A stretch of DNA of 64,000 nt from Rhodanobacter sp. 7MK24 (GTDB lineage Bacteria; Pseudomonadota; Gammaproteobacteria; Xanthomonadales; Rhodanobacteraceae). The notes under the pieces were generated by a model that did no database searches, was not told the DNA's origin, and saw nothing but the letters and a program-made list of their open reading frames with translations. The position numbers and the translations under genes are program-made. The stretch's first letter is position 1. The number at the start of each line of letters is the position of its first letter. The stretch spans positions 373,183-437,182 of the forward strand of contig NZ_JACYXL010000001.1 in NCBI RefSeq assembly GCF_014842995.1, in the 5' to 3' direction. Positions 45,986 through 57,441 of the stretch are shown piece after piece.

Positions 45986-48409
45986 ATGTTCAAGCGCACA
46001 TGGATCGCTGCCGCCGCGGCGGCGGCTTTTGCCGGCGCCGTTGCCTGGGCGTGCGGCCCGATGTTCCCCAACCAGCTGCTTGACCGGCGTGGCGCAACCT
46101 TGAAGGCCGTGCCGCAGAACAGCTTCGCGTTCGAGGCGCAGCGCCTGCTGCCGGCGACGGACAAGCTGGCCGGAGACGAATCGTCGCCAGACGACTCCGG
46201 TCCCGCCAAAAAGGATGACGCGACCGAAGCCAAATCGCTGGGTGTGTCGGTGGCGCAGCTCGCGAGCACCAGAGTGTTGCGCACGCTGGACAGCGGCGAT
46301 GCGGCCTACGAGCAGGGCAAGGATCTGCCGGAGGACCTTCGTCTCTACACCGCCGGTGCCGTGGACTATGCCAAGGGCGATGCCGACAAGGCGGCTGCGC
46401 GCTTCGAGCAGGTGCTTGCTCTGCCGCCTGAGCAGGCGAAGCTGCGCGCCACCTGGGCCGCATACATGCTGGGTCGCATCCATGCCGCCAAGGCACATGA
46501 CGCGACAGCCGATGCCCCAGCTTTTGCGAACGAGCGCACGGCGGCCGCGAAGGCTTTCGAGCTTGTGCGCACGCGCGCGGTGGAGGGTGCTTCCGACACG
46601 CAGGGCTTGGCCGTCGCCAGTTTCGGCGACGAAGCGCGGCTGTGGCTCTACGACCACGGCGCGCAGTGCAGTTGGGCTGAGCTCTATGGTGTGTCGCCGG
46701 ATACATCCAGTGACGACAGTGGCGAGGCCAGTGCCACGGCCAAGGACACTGCCCCCGCCTGCGGCACAGGCCTGTCGCCGGACGACCTCAAGAAGGCGAT
46801 CACGCTGTACGCGGCGCAGGCGGGACATCAATCCGACGGCGCGGTGAACTCGCTCGCCGCGGTGGCCGATTTCGTCCTGCGCCAGCCGCAGCTTGCCGAG
46901 GCGCTGATCGACAGCCCGGTGCCGCAGCGCCTGCTGGTCGCCTACGCGCTGGCCCGGATCGGCGATGGATCCGACGACACGGTAGCCGGCGCCCCAAGGC
47001 CGAAGGCCGACCCGCGCCTCGTCGCGCTCGTGCAGGCCATCGAGAAGCGTGGCCTGGACCATGTCGCGGGAGCCGATCGGCTGGCCTCGCTCGCTTACCA
47101 GATCGGCGACTACGACCTGGCCGCCAAGCTGGTGGACCATTCGGCCGGCCCGCTGGCCGAATGGTTGCGCGCGAAACTCGCACTGCAGAAGGGCGACCTG
47201 GCGACTGCGGCTGCGGCTTACGCCGCCGCGGCCAAGGCCTTCCCGAAGGCGGACGATCCGAGGGCCGCCATCGAGCCGGAGAACGTCCGCCTGGTCACGG
47301 GCGAGCAAGGCGTGCTTGCGCTGGCGCGCGGCGACTATGTAGAGGCGATGGGGCACTTGTATGACGCGGCTTCCGCGGCCGGCGGCGATGGCAACGAATA
47401 CACCGACGATGGCTCGGGCAGGGGGTATGGCAACGACGCCGCCTATGTCGCCGAGCGTGTGCTGACGGTCGATGAGCTGAAAGATTTCGTCGATGCGCAC
47501 GCACCCGCGTCCCCCGTTCCTTCCGGCGACAAGCAGACGGTCGGCTCGCTTCCCCTGGCTGACAACCTGCGCTGGTTGCTGGCGCGCCGCCTGATGCGCG
47601 AGGGTCGTTACGACGAGGCCCTGATGTATTTCCCCCAGGACGACGATCCGCGCATTGCCTTCACGGACGACGCCGGCAACAGGCAGGCCGCCAACTTGCG
47701 CAGCAAGGCGCGCGCCTATGCCGATGCCATGCATCAGGCCGCACGCACATGGACGGACATCGGCAAGGCGCAAGCCTTGTACGCCGCTGCGGTAATCGCT
47801 CGCACGGACGGCATGGAAATCCTGAGTTACCAGCAGGGGCCGGATTTCCAGGACAGCGACGGTGCATTCCAGGACGGCAGTGGCCAGACGCCCGACTCGC
47901 TGAAGCAGGCCTACGTCACCGATGGCGAACGGCAGCGCTACGCGGCGAGCGTAGCCAGGCCCGACTATCGCTTCCACTATCGCTACATCGCCGCGGACGA
48001 GGCTTCGCAGGCGGCCGATCTGCTGCCGCCGCGTTCGCAGGCGTTCGCTGCGGTGCTGTGCCAGGCCACGGGCTGGATGCAGCAAGGGCCGCCGGATTAC
48101 GACGACAACTATCCAAATTATGGCCAGCCGGCACCGAAGGGGATTTCCGAGCGCAGGCGCCGCGCTGATGCGTACTACGCACGCTATGTGAAGCAAGGCG
48201 CCTACGTCGATTGGGCCAGCGACTTTGGCGACCATTGCGAAGAGCCCGATTTCAACCGCGCCCGTGCGTTGCAGCGGTCCCAGGAAGTGCGCGCGGTGAA
48301 GCATGCCGTGCGTCGTTGGTTCCCGCTTGAGCTGGGCGGGCTGGTGCTCGTCGTCGCGGGAGTCGTGACCTTGTTGATGCGCCGGCGGCGAGGCAAGGCT
48401 CCGGCCTGA
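45986..48409 (+). CDS. large periplasmic helical-repeat protein with C-terminal membrane anchor, function unknown
   Basis: An 807-residue protein with an N-terminal signal or anchor (MFKRTWIAAAAAAAFAGAVA), followed directly by the motif WACGPMFPNQLL. Most of the chain is TPR-like helical repeats (DYAKGDADKAAARFEQVLAL, AAYMLGRIHAAKAH, RLASLAYQIGDYDLAAKLV). The C-terminus is a membrane helix and a basic tail (LELGGLVLVVAGVVTLLMRR), so it may be anchored with the repeats in the periplasm. GGGG precedes the ATG at 45986. It follows the DUF3142 lipoprotein, and the two probably form one envelope module. I do not recognise a named family. Confidence 0.75.
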   Translation: MFKRTWIAAAAAAAFAGAVAWACGPMFPNQLLDRRGATLKAVPQNSFAFEAQRLLPATDKLAGDESSPDDSGPAKKDDATEAKSLGVSVAQLASTRVLRTLDSGDAAYEQGKDLPEDLRLYTAGAVDYAKGDADKAAARFEQVLALPPEQAKLRATWAAYMLGRIHAAKAHDATADAPAFANERTAAAKAFELVRTRAVEGASDTQGLAVASFGDEARLWLYDHGAQCSWAELYGVSPDTSSDDSGEASATAKDTAPACGTGLSPDDLKKAITLYAAQAGHQSDGAVNSLAAVADFVLRQPQLAEALIDSPVPQRLLVAYALARIGDGSDDTVAGAPRPKADPRLVALVQAIEKRGLDHVAGADRLASLAYQIGDYDLAAKLVDHSAGPLAEWLRAKLALQKGDLATAAAAYAAAAKAFPKADDPRAAIEPENVRLVTGEQGVLALARGDYVEAMGHLYDAASAAGGDGNEYTDDGSGRGYGNDAAYVAERVLTVDELKDFVDAHAPASPVPSGDKQTVGSLPLADNLRWLLARRLMREGRYDEALMYFPQDDDPRIAFTDDAGNRQAANLRSKARAYADAMHQAARTWTDIGKAQALYAAAVIARTDGMEILSYQQGPDFQDSDGAFQDGSGQTPDSLKQAYVTDGERQRYAASVARPDYRFHYRYIAADEASQAADLLPPRSQAFAAVLCQATGWMQQGPPDYDDNYPNYGQPAPKGISERRRRADAYYARYVKQGAYVDWASDFGDHCEEPDFNRARALQRSQEVRAVKHAVRRWFPLELGGLVLVVAGVVTLLMRRRRGKAPA

Positions 48410-48454
48410 TGCCCGTTGGGGCCGCCTCGAGCGGAAGCGCCGCGCTGCCTCGTG

Positions 48455-48982
48455 TCAGGGGAGGCCGCGCGGCGGCACCTTTGGTGTGACAGATGCCTGC
48501 AAGTCGCGCACTAAGCCGGACGGATCGGCAGGCGAAAGCACCACGGTGCACAGATCTCCGCGCAGTACCACGGCCTGCTGCCAATCGGTGACGAAGGCGC
48601 GGTAGCGGCCCAGCTTGGCGTTGCGGAACCAGCCCGAGAACGAGAACAGTCCGCCGTTGCCGAACAGACGGATCGAACCGGCGCCGGCGTTCGGGTCGAT
48701 GGTCGCCTCGCGCAATTCGCCAAGCGCCACGCGCGTTGTCCAGAGCAGCCGGCGCACGTGCAGGACGCCACCGTGCACCGTGTAGTCACGCACTACGAAG
48801 AGCAGGGAGATCAGCAGGATCGACGTAGGCAGCACCATGACTACGGTGCGCACCCTCGGCAGCGTCTGGCCCGGCACGAAGTACGCCACCAGCAGGAATA
48901 CTCCCAGCAGGAGCAGGGTGACGGCGATCGAGATGCCCTTGAGAAAGGTGCCCCAGGGCGCGGCAGGTCGACTTGTTTGCAT
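48455..48982 (-). CDS. small membrane protein with PH-like (bPH) domain
   Basis: A 175-residue protein with two adjacent membrane helices (about 12-32 and 43-63) and a C-terminal beta-rich domain of about 110 residues ([20 protein letters not shown], then [19 protein letters not shown] and [15 protein letters not shown]). The pattern fits bacterial PH-like domains, which occur on membrane-anchored proteins of unclear role. The ATG at 48982 is the only start that gives a sensible N-terminus; the longer open frame is antisense to queA. It is divergent from queA, with 100 bases between the starts. Confidence 0.75.
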   Translation of the reverse strand: MQTSRPAAPWGTFLKGISIAVTLLLLGVFLLVAYFVPGQTLPRVRTVVMVLPTSILLISLLFVVRDYTVHGGVLHVRRLLWTTRVALGELREATIDPNAGAGSIRLFGNGGLFSFSGWFRNAKLGRYRAFVTDWQQAVVLRGDLCTVVLSPADPSGLVRDLQASVTPKVPPRGLP

Positions 48983-49082
48983 CCGCGGATTCTCGCCGCA
49001 CGGCGTGGCGTGGACAAGCCGGCGCGCCTGCGTGCCCCACCTGCGCGATAATCTACGGTCGCACGCTTCGAACCCGCCTCCC

Positions 49083-50114
49083 GTGAAAAAGTCCGATTTC
49101 GATTTCGACCTGCCGCCCGAACTGATCGCCCAGGCGCCATTGGCCGAACGTTCGGCCAGCCGCCTGCTGCTGCTGGATGTGGCGGAAGACCGGCGCGAGG
49201 ACCGCATGTTCCGCGAATTGCCCGGATTCCTGCGGCCCGGCGATCTGCTGGTGTTCAACGACACCCGCGTGCTGCCGGCGCGCCTGTACGGGCGCAAGGA
49301 AAGCGGCGGCGCGGTGGAGATCCTGATCGAGCGCGTCACCGGCGCGCACGAGGCCACCGTGCAGCTGGGCGTGAGCAAGAAGCCGAAGGAAGGCGGCCGC
49401 ATCGAACTGGCCGACGGCAGCCATGCGGTGGTGCTTGGGCGCGACGAAGGTTTCTTCCGCCTGCGCTTCGAGGCACCCGAATCGTTGGAGAAGCTGCTGC
49501 TCAAGCTGGGCGAGATGCCGTTGCCGCCGTACATCGAGCGCCACGCCGACAGCACCGATATGGAGCGCTACCAGACCGTGTTCGCGCGCGAGCCCGGCGC
49601 AGTGGCCGCACCCACGGCTGGCCTGCATTTCGACGAACCCTTGCTGGCGCAACTGCGCGAACGCGGTGTGGGTTTCGGCTACGTCACCCTGCACGTAGGA
49701 GCGGGCACCTTCCAGCCGATGCGCACGGAGAACCTCAGCGAGCACCACATGCACCGCGAGTGGCTCAACGTGGGCGCAGGCCTGGTCGAGCAGATCCACC
49801 GCACCCGTGCTGCCGGTGGCCGTGTGTTCGCGGTCGGCACCACCGTGGTGCGCGCGCTGGAGAGCGCCACAGTGGAAGGCGAGCTGCACCCGTTCGCGGG
49901 CGAGACGCAGATCTTCATCTTCCCCGGCTACCGCATCACCAGCATCGACGGCCTCATCACCAACTTCCATCTGCCGCAATCGACCTTGTTGATGCTGGTG
50001 TCGGCGTTGGCGGGCCGGGAGTTCATGCTGGATGCCTATCGGCATGCGGTGGAGCAGCGGTATCGGTTTTTCTCGTACGGGGATGCGATGTTGATCTTGC
50101 CGGGGGACGATTGA
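49083..50114 (+). CDS. queA: S-adenosylmethionine:tRNA ribosyltransferase-isomerase
   Basis: A 343-residue enzyme that converts preQ1 in tRNA to epoxyqueuosine using the ribosyl part of SAM. Family blocks are clear: [20 protein letters not shown] at the N-terminus, [45 protein letters not shown] and [20 protein letters not shown]. The start is GTG at 49083, the only codon giving the standard [12 protein letters not shown]-terminus. GATAAT at 49047-49052 is a likely -10. It precedes tgt in the same pathway, 499 bases away with repeats between. Confidence 0.96.
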   Translation: MKKSDFDFDLPPELIAQAPLAERSASRLLLLDVAEDRREDRMFRELPGFLRPGDLLVFNDTRVLPARLYGRKESGGAVEILIERVTGAHEATVQLGVSKKPKEGGRIELADGSHAVVLGRDEGFFRLRFEAPESLEKLLLKLGEMPLPPYIERHADSTDMERYQTVFAREPGAVAAPTAGLHFDEPLLAQLRERGVGFGYVTLHVGAGTFQPMRTENLSEHHMHREWLNVGAGLVEQIHRTRAAGGRVFAVGTTVVRALESATVEGELHPFAGETQIFIFPGYRITSIDGLITNFHLPQSTLLMLVSALAGREFMLDAYRHAVEQRYRFFSYGDAMLILPGDD

Positions 50115-50241
50115 GTTTCCCTATGGCCCGTTGCGCGGCCTGATCGTCCACGCCTCGCCACCGCCGAGCGGCCCCGGAAAAGCAGCGTTTCCAGCGCGCA
50201 AAAACAACAGCACGAGCAAAGCCAAAGCCAAAGCTGCGTGA

Positions 50242-51738
<1,497 letters not shown>

Positions 51739-51944
51739 CCGGCCGTCATGCGGGAAAACCTGCGGATCGTGCAGACGGCTCTCTTGTTTCGTGCGCCGGC
51801 TGCCCCGATACCGGGACGGAAGTGGCCGCACAAGCGCCTTGTGGCGCAGTGCATGGCCTTGGGGGGCGTGGCATAATCCACGGTCTTTTACTCTAGGCGC
51901 CCGGCAAAAAAACCTGCTGGCGCCATAACTTGCGAGACGAGCCG

Positions 51945-52274
51945 ATGAGTTTTCCGATGTCTTTCACGCTGGCCCAGGCGGCCCCGGGCGCCCAGGGTGG
52001 CGGCCTGTCCATGATCATCATGATGGTGGTGCTGTTCGGCCTGATGTACTTCATGATGATCCGCCCGCAGATGAAGCGGCAGAAGGAGCATCGCACCATG
52101 GTCTCCGCCCTGGCCAAGGGCGACGAAGTGGTGAGCAACGGCGGCCTCGCCGGCCGCGTGGACGAAATCGGTGAGACCTTCATCACCATCGAGATCGCGC
52201 CGAACGTGAAGGTGAAGCTGCAGAAGGGCGCGGTGTCGCAGGTGCTGCCCAAGGGCTCGCTGAAGTCCGCCTGA
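51945..52274 (+). CDS. yajC: preprotein translocase subunit YajC
   Basis: A 109-residue single-span membrane protein that joins SecDF in the holotranslocon. A membrane helix at about 23-43 (LSMIIMMVVLFGLMYFMMIR) is followed by the conserved RPQMKRQKEHRTMVSALAKG and VVSNGGLAGRV. The ATG at 51945 has GAGACGAG upstream. The order yajC-secD-secF is conserved. CATAAT at 51872-51877 might be a -10. A family A repeat and a 152-base gap separate it from secD. Confidence 0.94.
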   Translation: MSFPMSFTLAQAAPGAQGGGLSMIIMMVVLFGLMYFMMIRPQMKRQKEHRTMVSALAKGDEVVSNGGLAGRVDEIGETFITIEIAPNVKVKLQKGAVSQVLPKGSLKSA

Positions 52275-52300
52275 GAGGCTGGGTATCCGGCGCTTTACGC

Positions 52301-52355
52301 ATGGTGCGGCTAGGGATGGCCGCTTCTTGATTCCGGCGATCATGGACGAGCGCAA
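52301..52355 (-). repeat. dispersed intergenic repeat family A, copy 3
   Basis: On the minus strand it runs TGCGCTCGTCCATGATCGCC and on through AATCAAGAAGCGGCCATCC to TAGCCGCACCAT. It aligns along its length with copies 1 and 2, and the GCGGC/GCCGC hairpin is kept although the middle has changed. It lies 26 bases behind yajC. Confidence 0.65.
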
Positions 52356-52426
52356 ACCTCTTGAGTTCGGCCACGGACGATCGGCTGGATGACGTCTGCA
52401 ACACGGATGGCTGCAAAGGATTATCG

Positions 52427-54310
52427 ATGAGCGATTTCCCCCGCTGGAAGTACGCACTGGTTGTGCTGGCGATGCTGTTCGGCATCCTCTACGCGCTGCC
52501 CAACGCTTTTAGGCCGCTGTCGGCGGTGCAAGTCACTCCCAACCAGGGCGCTGCGCCGGCCGACGATGCGCTGCGCCAGAAGGTGGCCGACGCATTGGTC
52601 AAGAGCCACGTGGTGGCGAAGGACGTGGAGGTGCAGGGCGACCATCTGCTCGCCACCTTCGCCAACGCCGACGTCCAGAAGAGCGGCGCCGACGCGATCA
52701 GCGCCTTGCTCGGCGACAACTACACCGTGGCGTTCAAGCTGCAGTCCACGGTGCCGAACTGGCTGACCTCCATCCATGCGAACTCCATGCCGCTGGGCCT
52801 GGACCTGCAGGGTGGCGTGCACTTCCTGATGCAGGTGGACCAGAGCGGCGTGCTCGACAAGCTGGAGAACAGCTATGCCGACGACATCCGCGGCCAGTTG
52901 CGCGACAAGAACATCCGCTACGAGTCGGTGGTCCGCAGCACAGTGGCCGGCCAGGGCATCGTGGTGGTGTTGCGTTCGGATGCCGACCGCTCCAGCGCCG
53001 CCGACCTGATCGCCGGCAATTCGCCGGACCTGGCGGTGACCGACGGCCCCAGCACCGGCGACCGCTTCGTGCTGTACGCCGCGATCAAGCCGACCAAGCT
53101 GCGCGACCTCTCGCTGGGTACGATCAAGCAGAACCTCGCCACGCTGCGCAACCGCATCAACGCGCTGGGCGTGTCCGAACCGCTGATCCAGCAGCAGGGC
53201 GAAGACCACATCGTGGTCGAGCTGGCCGGTGTGCAGGATCCTGCCGGTGCGAAGCGCTTGATCGGTGCCACCGCCACGCTGGAATACCGTCCGGGCATTA
53301 GCAAATTCCCTGATCCACGAGCAAGGGAGGCTGCGCAGAGCGGCAGTATCCCGCCCGATGCGAATCTCTACTACGAAGCTGGAACCAACGAGCCAGTGCT
53401 GGTGGGTAAGCGCCCCATCGTCACCGGTGACCAGTTGGTAGATGCCAGCTCCGGCGTCGATCAGCAGAACGGCACGCCTTCGGTGAACGTGACGCTGAAC
53501 GCCTCCGGCGCGGCGAAGATGCAGGAGTTCACCAACAACAACGTCGGCAAGCCAATGGCGGTGCTGCTGATCAACACCGAGTACGAAACCAGTACGGTGG
53601 ACGGCAAGGTAGTGCGCACGCCGAAGACCATCACCAAGGTGATCAACTACGCCAACATCCAGAGCCCGTTTGGCAAGGAGTTCTCCACCAACGGCCTGGG
53701 CAGCCCCAAGGAAGCTTCCGACCTGGCGCTGCTGTTGAAGAGCGGCGCGCTGGCCGCGCCCATGGACATCGTCGAGCAATACGTGATCGGCCCCAGCCTC
53801 GGCCAGGAAAACATCAAGAAGGGTTTCGACTCGGTGATGCTCGGCCTCGCGCTGGTGCTGCTGGCGGCGGCGATCTACTACAAGCTGTTCGGCCTCGTTG
53901 CCGACATCGCGCTGTTCTTCAACCTGCTGATCCTGGTGGCGGTGATGTCGATGATCGGCGTCACGCTCACCATGCCGGGCATCGCGGGCATCGTGCTGAC
54001 CTTGGGCATGGCGATCGACGCCAACGTGCTGATCTGCGAACGCGTGCGCGAGGAACTGCGCAACGGCTCCACGCCGCACGCGGCGATCCACGCCGGTTAC
54101 GACAAGGCGTGGGCCACGATTCTCGATGCCAACGTCACCCACCTGATCGCTGCACTGGCGCTGATGACGATGGGCACCGGCGCGATCCGCGGCTTCGGCA
54201 TCACGCTGGGCATCGGCATCCTGACCTCGATGTTCACCTCGGTGGTGATGACGCACGCGTTCACCGCGCTGATTCACGGCCGCCGCAAGCTCAAGACCCT
54301 GTCGGTCTAA
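52427..54310 (+). CDS. secD: protein translocase subunit SecD
   Basis: A 627-residue RND-like inner-membrane protein that uses the proton gradient to help pull proteins through SecYEG. The first membrane span is at about 9-27; a large periplasmic domain (LGLDLQGGVHFLMQVD is the start of the P1 base) follows to about 450, then five more spans with GMAIDANVLICERVREELRN, the conserved charged segment. Length is close to E. coli SecD (615). AAGGA precedes the ATG at 52427. secF follows after 16 bases. Confidence 0.97.
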   Translation: MSDFPRWKYALVVLAMLFGILYALPNAFRPLSAVQVTPNQGAAPADDALRQKVADALVKSHVVAKDVEVQGDHLLATFANADVQKSGADAISALLGDNYTVAFKLQSTVPNWLTSIHANSMPLGLDLQGGVHFLMQVDQSGVLDKLENSYADDIRGQLRDKNIRYESVVRSTVAGQGIVVVLRSDADRSSAADLIAGNSPDLAVTDGPSTGDRFVLYAAIKPTKLRDLSLGTIKQNLATLRNRINALGVSEPLIQQQGEDHIVVELAGVQDPAGAKRLIGATATLEYRPGISKFPDPRAREAAQSGSIPPDANLYYEAGTNEPVLVGKRPIVTGDQLVDASSGVDQQNGTPSVNVTLNASGAAKMQEFTNNNVGKPMAVLLINTEYETSTVDGKVVRTPKTITKVINYANIQSPFGKEFSTNGLGSPKEASDLALLLKSGALAAPMDIVEQYVIGPSLGQENIKKGFDSVMLGLALVLLAAAIYYKLFGLVADIALFFNLLILVAVMSMIGVTLTMPGIAGIVLTLGMAIDANVLICERVREELRNGSTPHAAIHAGYDKAWATILDANVTHLIAALALMTMGTGAIRGFGITLGIGILTSMFTSVVMTHAFTALIHGRRKLKTLSV

Positions 54311-54326
54311 GGGCGGGATTCAATCC

Positions 54327-55283
54327 ATGGAAATCTTCAATCACAACAGCAACATCCACTTCCTGCGCATCCGCGTGTACAGCATCGCGATCGCCGTGGT
54401 GCTGATGCTCGCCTCCGTCGCGCTGCTCGCCACCAAGGGCCTGACCTATGGCCTGGATTTCACCGGCGGCGTCTCGCTGGTGGTGGACTATGCGCAACCG
54501 GTGCAGACCGGCGATGTGCGTGACGCGCTGGAGAAGGGCGGCATCGTCGATCCGGTGGTGCAGAGCGTGGGCGGCACCCGCGAGGTGTCGGTCCGCATCC
54601 AGCCCGACAAGGCCATGCTCGACGCCAAGGGCCAGGTGGATCTGGACAAGGTGGCCAGCGTGGTCATGCAACCGCTGAAGGCTGCCCGTGCCGATGCCTC
54701 GCTGAAGAGCCGTTCCTCGGTCAGTGCCGCGGTGGGCGCGGAGCTGAAGAGCGACGGCATGCTGGCCGCGGTGTTCGTGATGCTCGGCATCATGGCCTAC
54801 CTGTGGATCCGCTTCGAGCGTCGCTTCGCCATCGCCGCGGTGGCCACCGAAATCCACGACACGCTGGTGACGCTGGGCATCCTTGCCCTGACCGGCCGCG
54901 AGTTCGACATGACCGTGCTGGCCTCGGTGCTGGCGGTGATCGGCTACTCGATCAACGACAAGGTGGTGGTGTTCGACCGCATCCGCGAGCTGTTCCGCCT
55001 CGCGCGCAAGGCCGAGCCGGAGGAGATCCTCAACCGCTCGATCAACAGCACGCTGTCGCGAACCATCATCACCTCGCTGTTCACCGGCATCACCATGGCC
55101 GCGCTGTTCTTCTTCGGCGGTCCGGCGGTGCACGGCTTCGCGATCACCATGCTGATCGGCATCGTGGTGGGTACGCTTTCCTCGATCTTCGTGGCCAGCC
55201 CCATCCTGCTGTGGCTGGGCGTGTCGAAGAAGGACCTGATGCCGGTGACCAGGGAGAACCCGGAGCTCGCGCGGCGTCCTTGA
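54327..55283 (+). CDS. secF: protein translocase subunit SecF
   Basis: A 318-residue partner of SecD. Span 1 lies at about 20-38, the YGLDFTGGVSLVVDY block begins the periplasmic domain, and spans 2-6 include VIGYSINDKVVVFDRIRELF and RSINSTLSRTIITSLFT, both SecF signatures. Length matches E. coli SecF (323). The ATG at 54327 is 16 bases after secD with a modest ribosome site. A strong terminator ends the operon. Confidence 0.97.
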   Translation: MEIFNHNSNIHFLRIRVYSIAIAVVLMLASVALLATKGLTYGLDFTGGVSLVVDYAQPVQTGDVRDALEKGGIVDPVVQSVGGTREVSVRIQPDKAMLDAKGQVDLDKVASVVMQPLKAARADASLKSRSSVSAAVGAELKSDGMLAAVFVMLGIMAYLWIRFERRFAIAAVATEIHDTLVTLGILALTGREFDMTVLASVLAVIGYSINDKVVVFDRIRELFRLARKAEPEEILNRSINSTLSRTIITSLFTGITMAALFFFGGPAVHGFAITMLIGIVVGTLSSIFVASPILLWLGVSKKDLMPVTRENPELARRP

Positions 55284-55341
55284 TACGTTTCCCTGCCTGC
55301 TGCCTGCCGGTGAGGCCGGGAGGGGAAAACCTGTGCGGTTT

Positions 55342-55379
55342 GCGAACGGCCCGGAACCAATCCGGGCCGTTCGCGTTTT
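55342..55379 (+). terminator. intrinsic terminator after secF
   Basis: GCGAACGGCCCGGA (55342-55355) pairs perfectly over 14 bases with TCCGGGCCGTTCGC (55361-55374) around ACCAA, followed by GTTTT. Confidence 0.95.
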
Positions 55380-55641
55380 GGTGTGGGCCTCTCTCTCCAG
55401 CTCCATGCAGGTCGGCAAAGAGAAGGAATCCCGTACCGGCAGACGACTGAAATCGCCTTGTTCCCCGTCTCCGCGGAAACGTTCTTTCCCTTCGTCCGCG
55501 GCCCTGCGAGCGGAGAAGGGATATCGCAGATATTGAACAGATTCCGGGCGCCCGCTCGCGAAATCTTGTGGCAGAAAAAGGTTCAGCTACACCGCGTCAT
55601 CGTATGCGCCGCCCCGTGGTTCATGCGCTCCCCACCCCACC
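55380..55641. other. 262-base stretch after the secF terminator, no gene recognised
   Basis: Together with the terminator this makes a 358-base gap after secF. CAGATATTGAACAGATTCC at 55530-55548 resembles the right end of the 301-bp element after uvrB (14 of 19 bases), so a decayed copy may lie here. The promoter of the following gene was not resolved. Confidence 0.4.
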
Positions 55642-56739
55642 ATGCACGCCATCTCCGATCTCTGGGCGGCTGCGGTCGACTGGCTGACGTTACATGCAGT
55701 CAAGCCGGTGCTGGCCGTGCTGCACCTCGCGCACTATGTCGTCGACTCACCGCGCGAGATCGCGCAGTATTTCCTGCTCACCGCGATCCAGGTGGCGATC
55801 ATCGCCTGCGTGTTCCGCCCGATGGAAAGCCTGTGGCCGGTGGAGCAATGGCAGGACCGCCGCGCCACGCTGATCGATCGCGCCTACACCTTGCTCAAGC
55901 TGTTCGGCGTGCTCCCGTTGTTCACCTACCTCGTGCTATCGCCGGTGACGCAATGGATAGGCGGCGCCGGCGCCAGCGACGATTCGGCCGGCCTGCTAAG
56001 CGTGCAGGCTATGGTGCCCTGGCTGAGCCGCCATCCGGTGCCGCTGTTCCTTGTCTACTACGCGATCTACGACCTGGTGTACTACGGCATCCACCGCCTG
56101 CAGCACTCGATCCCGTGGTGGTGGGCGCTGCATAGCCTGCACCACAGCCAGCGCCAGCTGAACTGCTGGTCGAACGACCGCGACCACTACCTGGACGACT
56201 TGCTGGAGGCGCTGATCGTGGCGCTGGCCGCGCTGCTGATCGGGGTGTCGCCCACCGACTACGCGCTGCTGGTGCTCAGCGGCGAGCTGCTGCAGAACCT
56301 CGGGCATGCCAATGTCCGGCTGCGCTTCGGCCCGGTGCTGGAGAAGCTGCTGGTCGATCCGCGCTACCACCGCCTGCACCACATGCGGGTGGATCCGGAT
56401 CGGCCCAACCTGCACTACTGCAACTTCGCCTTCATCTTCCCGCTCTGGGACATCGTGTTCGGCACCGCGCTGTTCGGCGAGCCGGCGCGGCCCACCGGGG
56501 TGGGCGATCCGATGGTGGATGCGGACAACCGCCGCGGCATCGTCGGCCAGCAGCTCTACGTGCTGCGTCGCTTCTGGGGCGCACTGCGGCGTCGCGCCGG
56601 CTGGCGGCCGGGCGACGTGGCTTTCGACGAGAGCTATGCGCCGATATCGGTGCGGGACTTCGACCTGCATGCGCTGGAAGCCAGCCAGGTTCCGCTGGTG
56701 CATGCGGGCGCTCAGCCGCAGAGTTCGGCGTCCAGTTGA
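55642..56739 (+). CDS. sterol desaturase/fatty acid hydroxylase-family membrane protein
   Basis: A 365-residue membrane protein with several hydrophobic segments and the family's histidine clusters for a di-iron centre: YYGIHRLQH, ALHSLHHSQ and PRYHRLHHMR. Members hydroxylate or desaturate lipids such as fatty acids, sterols, carotenoids or hopanoid-like molecules; the bacterial substrate here is unknown. No ribosome-binding site is obvious at the ATG at 55642 and upstream codons are less likely. The 3' end overlaps the convergent murU gene by 28 bases. Confidence 0.85.
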   Translation: MHAISDLWAAAVDWLTLHAVKPVLAVLHLAHYVVDSPREIAQYFLLTAIQVAIIACVFRPMESLWPVEQWQDRRATLIDRAYTLLKLFGVLPLFTYLVLSPVTQWIGGAGASDDSAGLLSVQAMVPWLSRHPVPLFLVYYAIYDLVYYGIHRLQHSIPWWWALHSLHHSQRQLNCWSNDRDHYLDDLLEALIVALAALLIGVSPTDYALLVLSGELLQNLGHANVRLRFGPVLEKLLVDPRYHRLHHMRVDPDRPNLHYCNFAFIFPLWDIVFGTALFGEPARPTGVGDPMVDADNRRGIVGQQLYVLRRFWGALRRRAGWRPGDVAFDESYAPISVRDFDLHALEASQVPLVHAGAQPQSSASS

Positions 56740-57416
56740 GCGAGGCGTTGCGGCGTGCCCACGTCCGTCCAGCGCCCGCGGTGCAACGAGCCGGTCAATG
56801 CGCCGCGAGCCATGGCTGCTTCCAGCAGCGGACGCAGCTTGAAGCGTGGCGGCTTTGCGTCGGCATCCGGCGCGTCGCCTACTGCCTTGCGCCAGCCATC
56901 CAGCAATTCGCGACGGAACACGGCGATGCCGCTGTAGGTGAGGCGCGGTTCGCCGTCGGCGTGCAGGCGGCCTTGTGCGTCCAGCCGGAAATCGCCGCCG
57001 GGGTGATGCGCGGGGTTGTCCACCATCAGCAGGTGGGCGGCGCCTTCCGGTTCCGCAGGCAGGGCCGTGAGGTCGGCGTCGCACCACACGTCGCCGCTGA
57101 TCGCCAGCACCGGTTCCGGTCCCAGCATGGGCAATGCGTTGAGCAGGCCACCGCCGGTTTCCAGCGGGGTCGGGCCTTCGTATACATAGCGGATGCGCAG
57201 GCCCCAGCGCGAACCGTCCCCCAGCGCCTCGGGGAATTGCCCGGCCAGGTGCGATGTGTTGATCGCCACGTAGTTGATGCCGATGGCGGCCAGCTTCTCC
57301 AGGTGCCACACGATCAGCGGCTTGCCGCCGATGCATAGCAATGGCTTGGGCGTGCGGTCGGTGAGTGGACGCATGCGTTCGCCCAGGCCGGCGGCGAAGA
57401 TCAGCGCGTGCCTCAT
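56712..57416 (-). CDS. murU: N-acetylmuramate alpha-1-phosphate uridylyltransferase
   Basis: A 234-residue nucleotidyltransferase. The N-terminus MRHALIFAAGLGERMRPLTD with TPKPLL is the NTP-transferase signature; SGDVWCDADL is the metal-binding Asp block and RWTDVGTPQRL closes the domain. With AmgK just upstream it makes UDP-MurNAc from recycled MurNAc, bypassing MurA. In Pseudomonas this route gives intrinsic fosfomycin tolerance. The ATG at 57416 is chosen for the signature N-terminus. A repeat of family B lies between it and amgK. Confidence 0.9.
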   Translation of the reverse strand: MRHALIFAAGLGERMRPLTDRTPKPLLCIGGKPLIVWHLEKLAAIGINYVAINTSHLAGQFPEALGDGSRWGLRIRYVYEGPTPLETGGGLLNALPMLGPEPVLAISGDVWCDADLTALPAEPEGAAHLLMVDNPAHHPGGDFRLDAQGRLHADGEPRLTYSGIAVFRRELLDGWRKAVGDAPDADAKPPRFKLRPLLEAAMARGALTGSLHRGRWTDVGTPQRLAQLDAELCG

Positions 57417-57441
57417 GGCTTGCCCCTGTCTTGTTGGCTCT

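Noticed and set aside
45974-48304. 776-codon minus-strand open frame opposite the helical-repeat protein
   Set aside because: It is rich in Arg/Gly/His with no fold pattern. The plus-strand protein has a signal, repeats and a membrane anchor.
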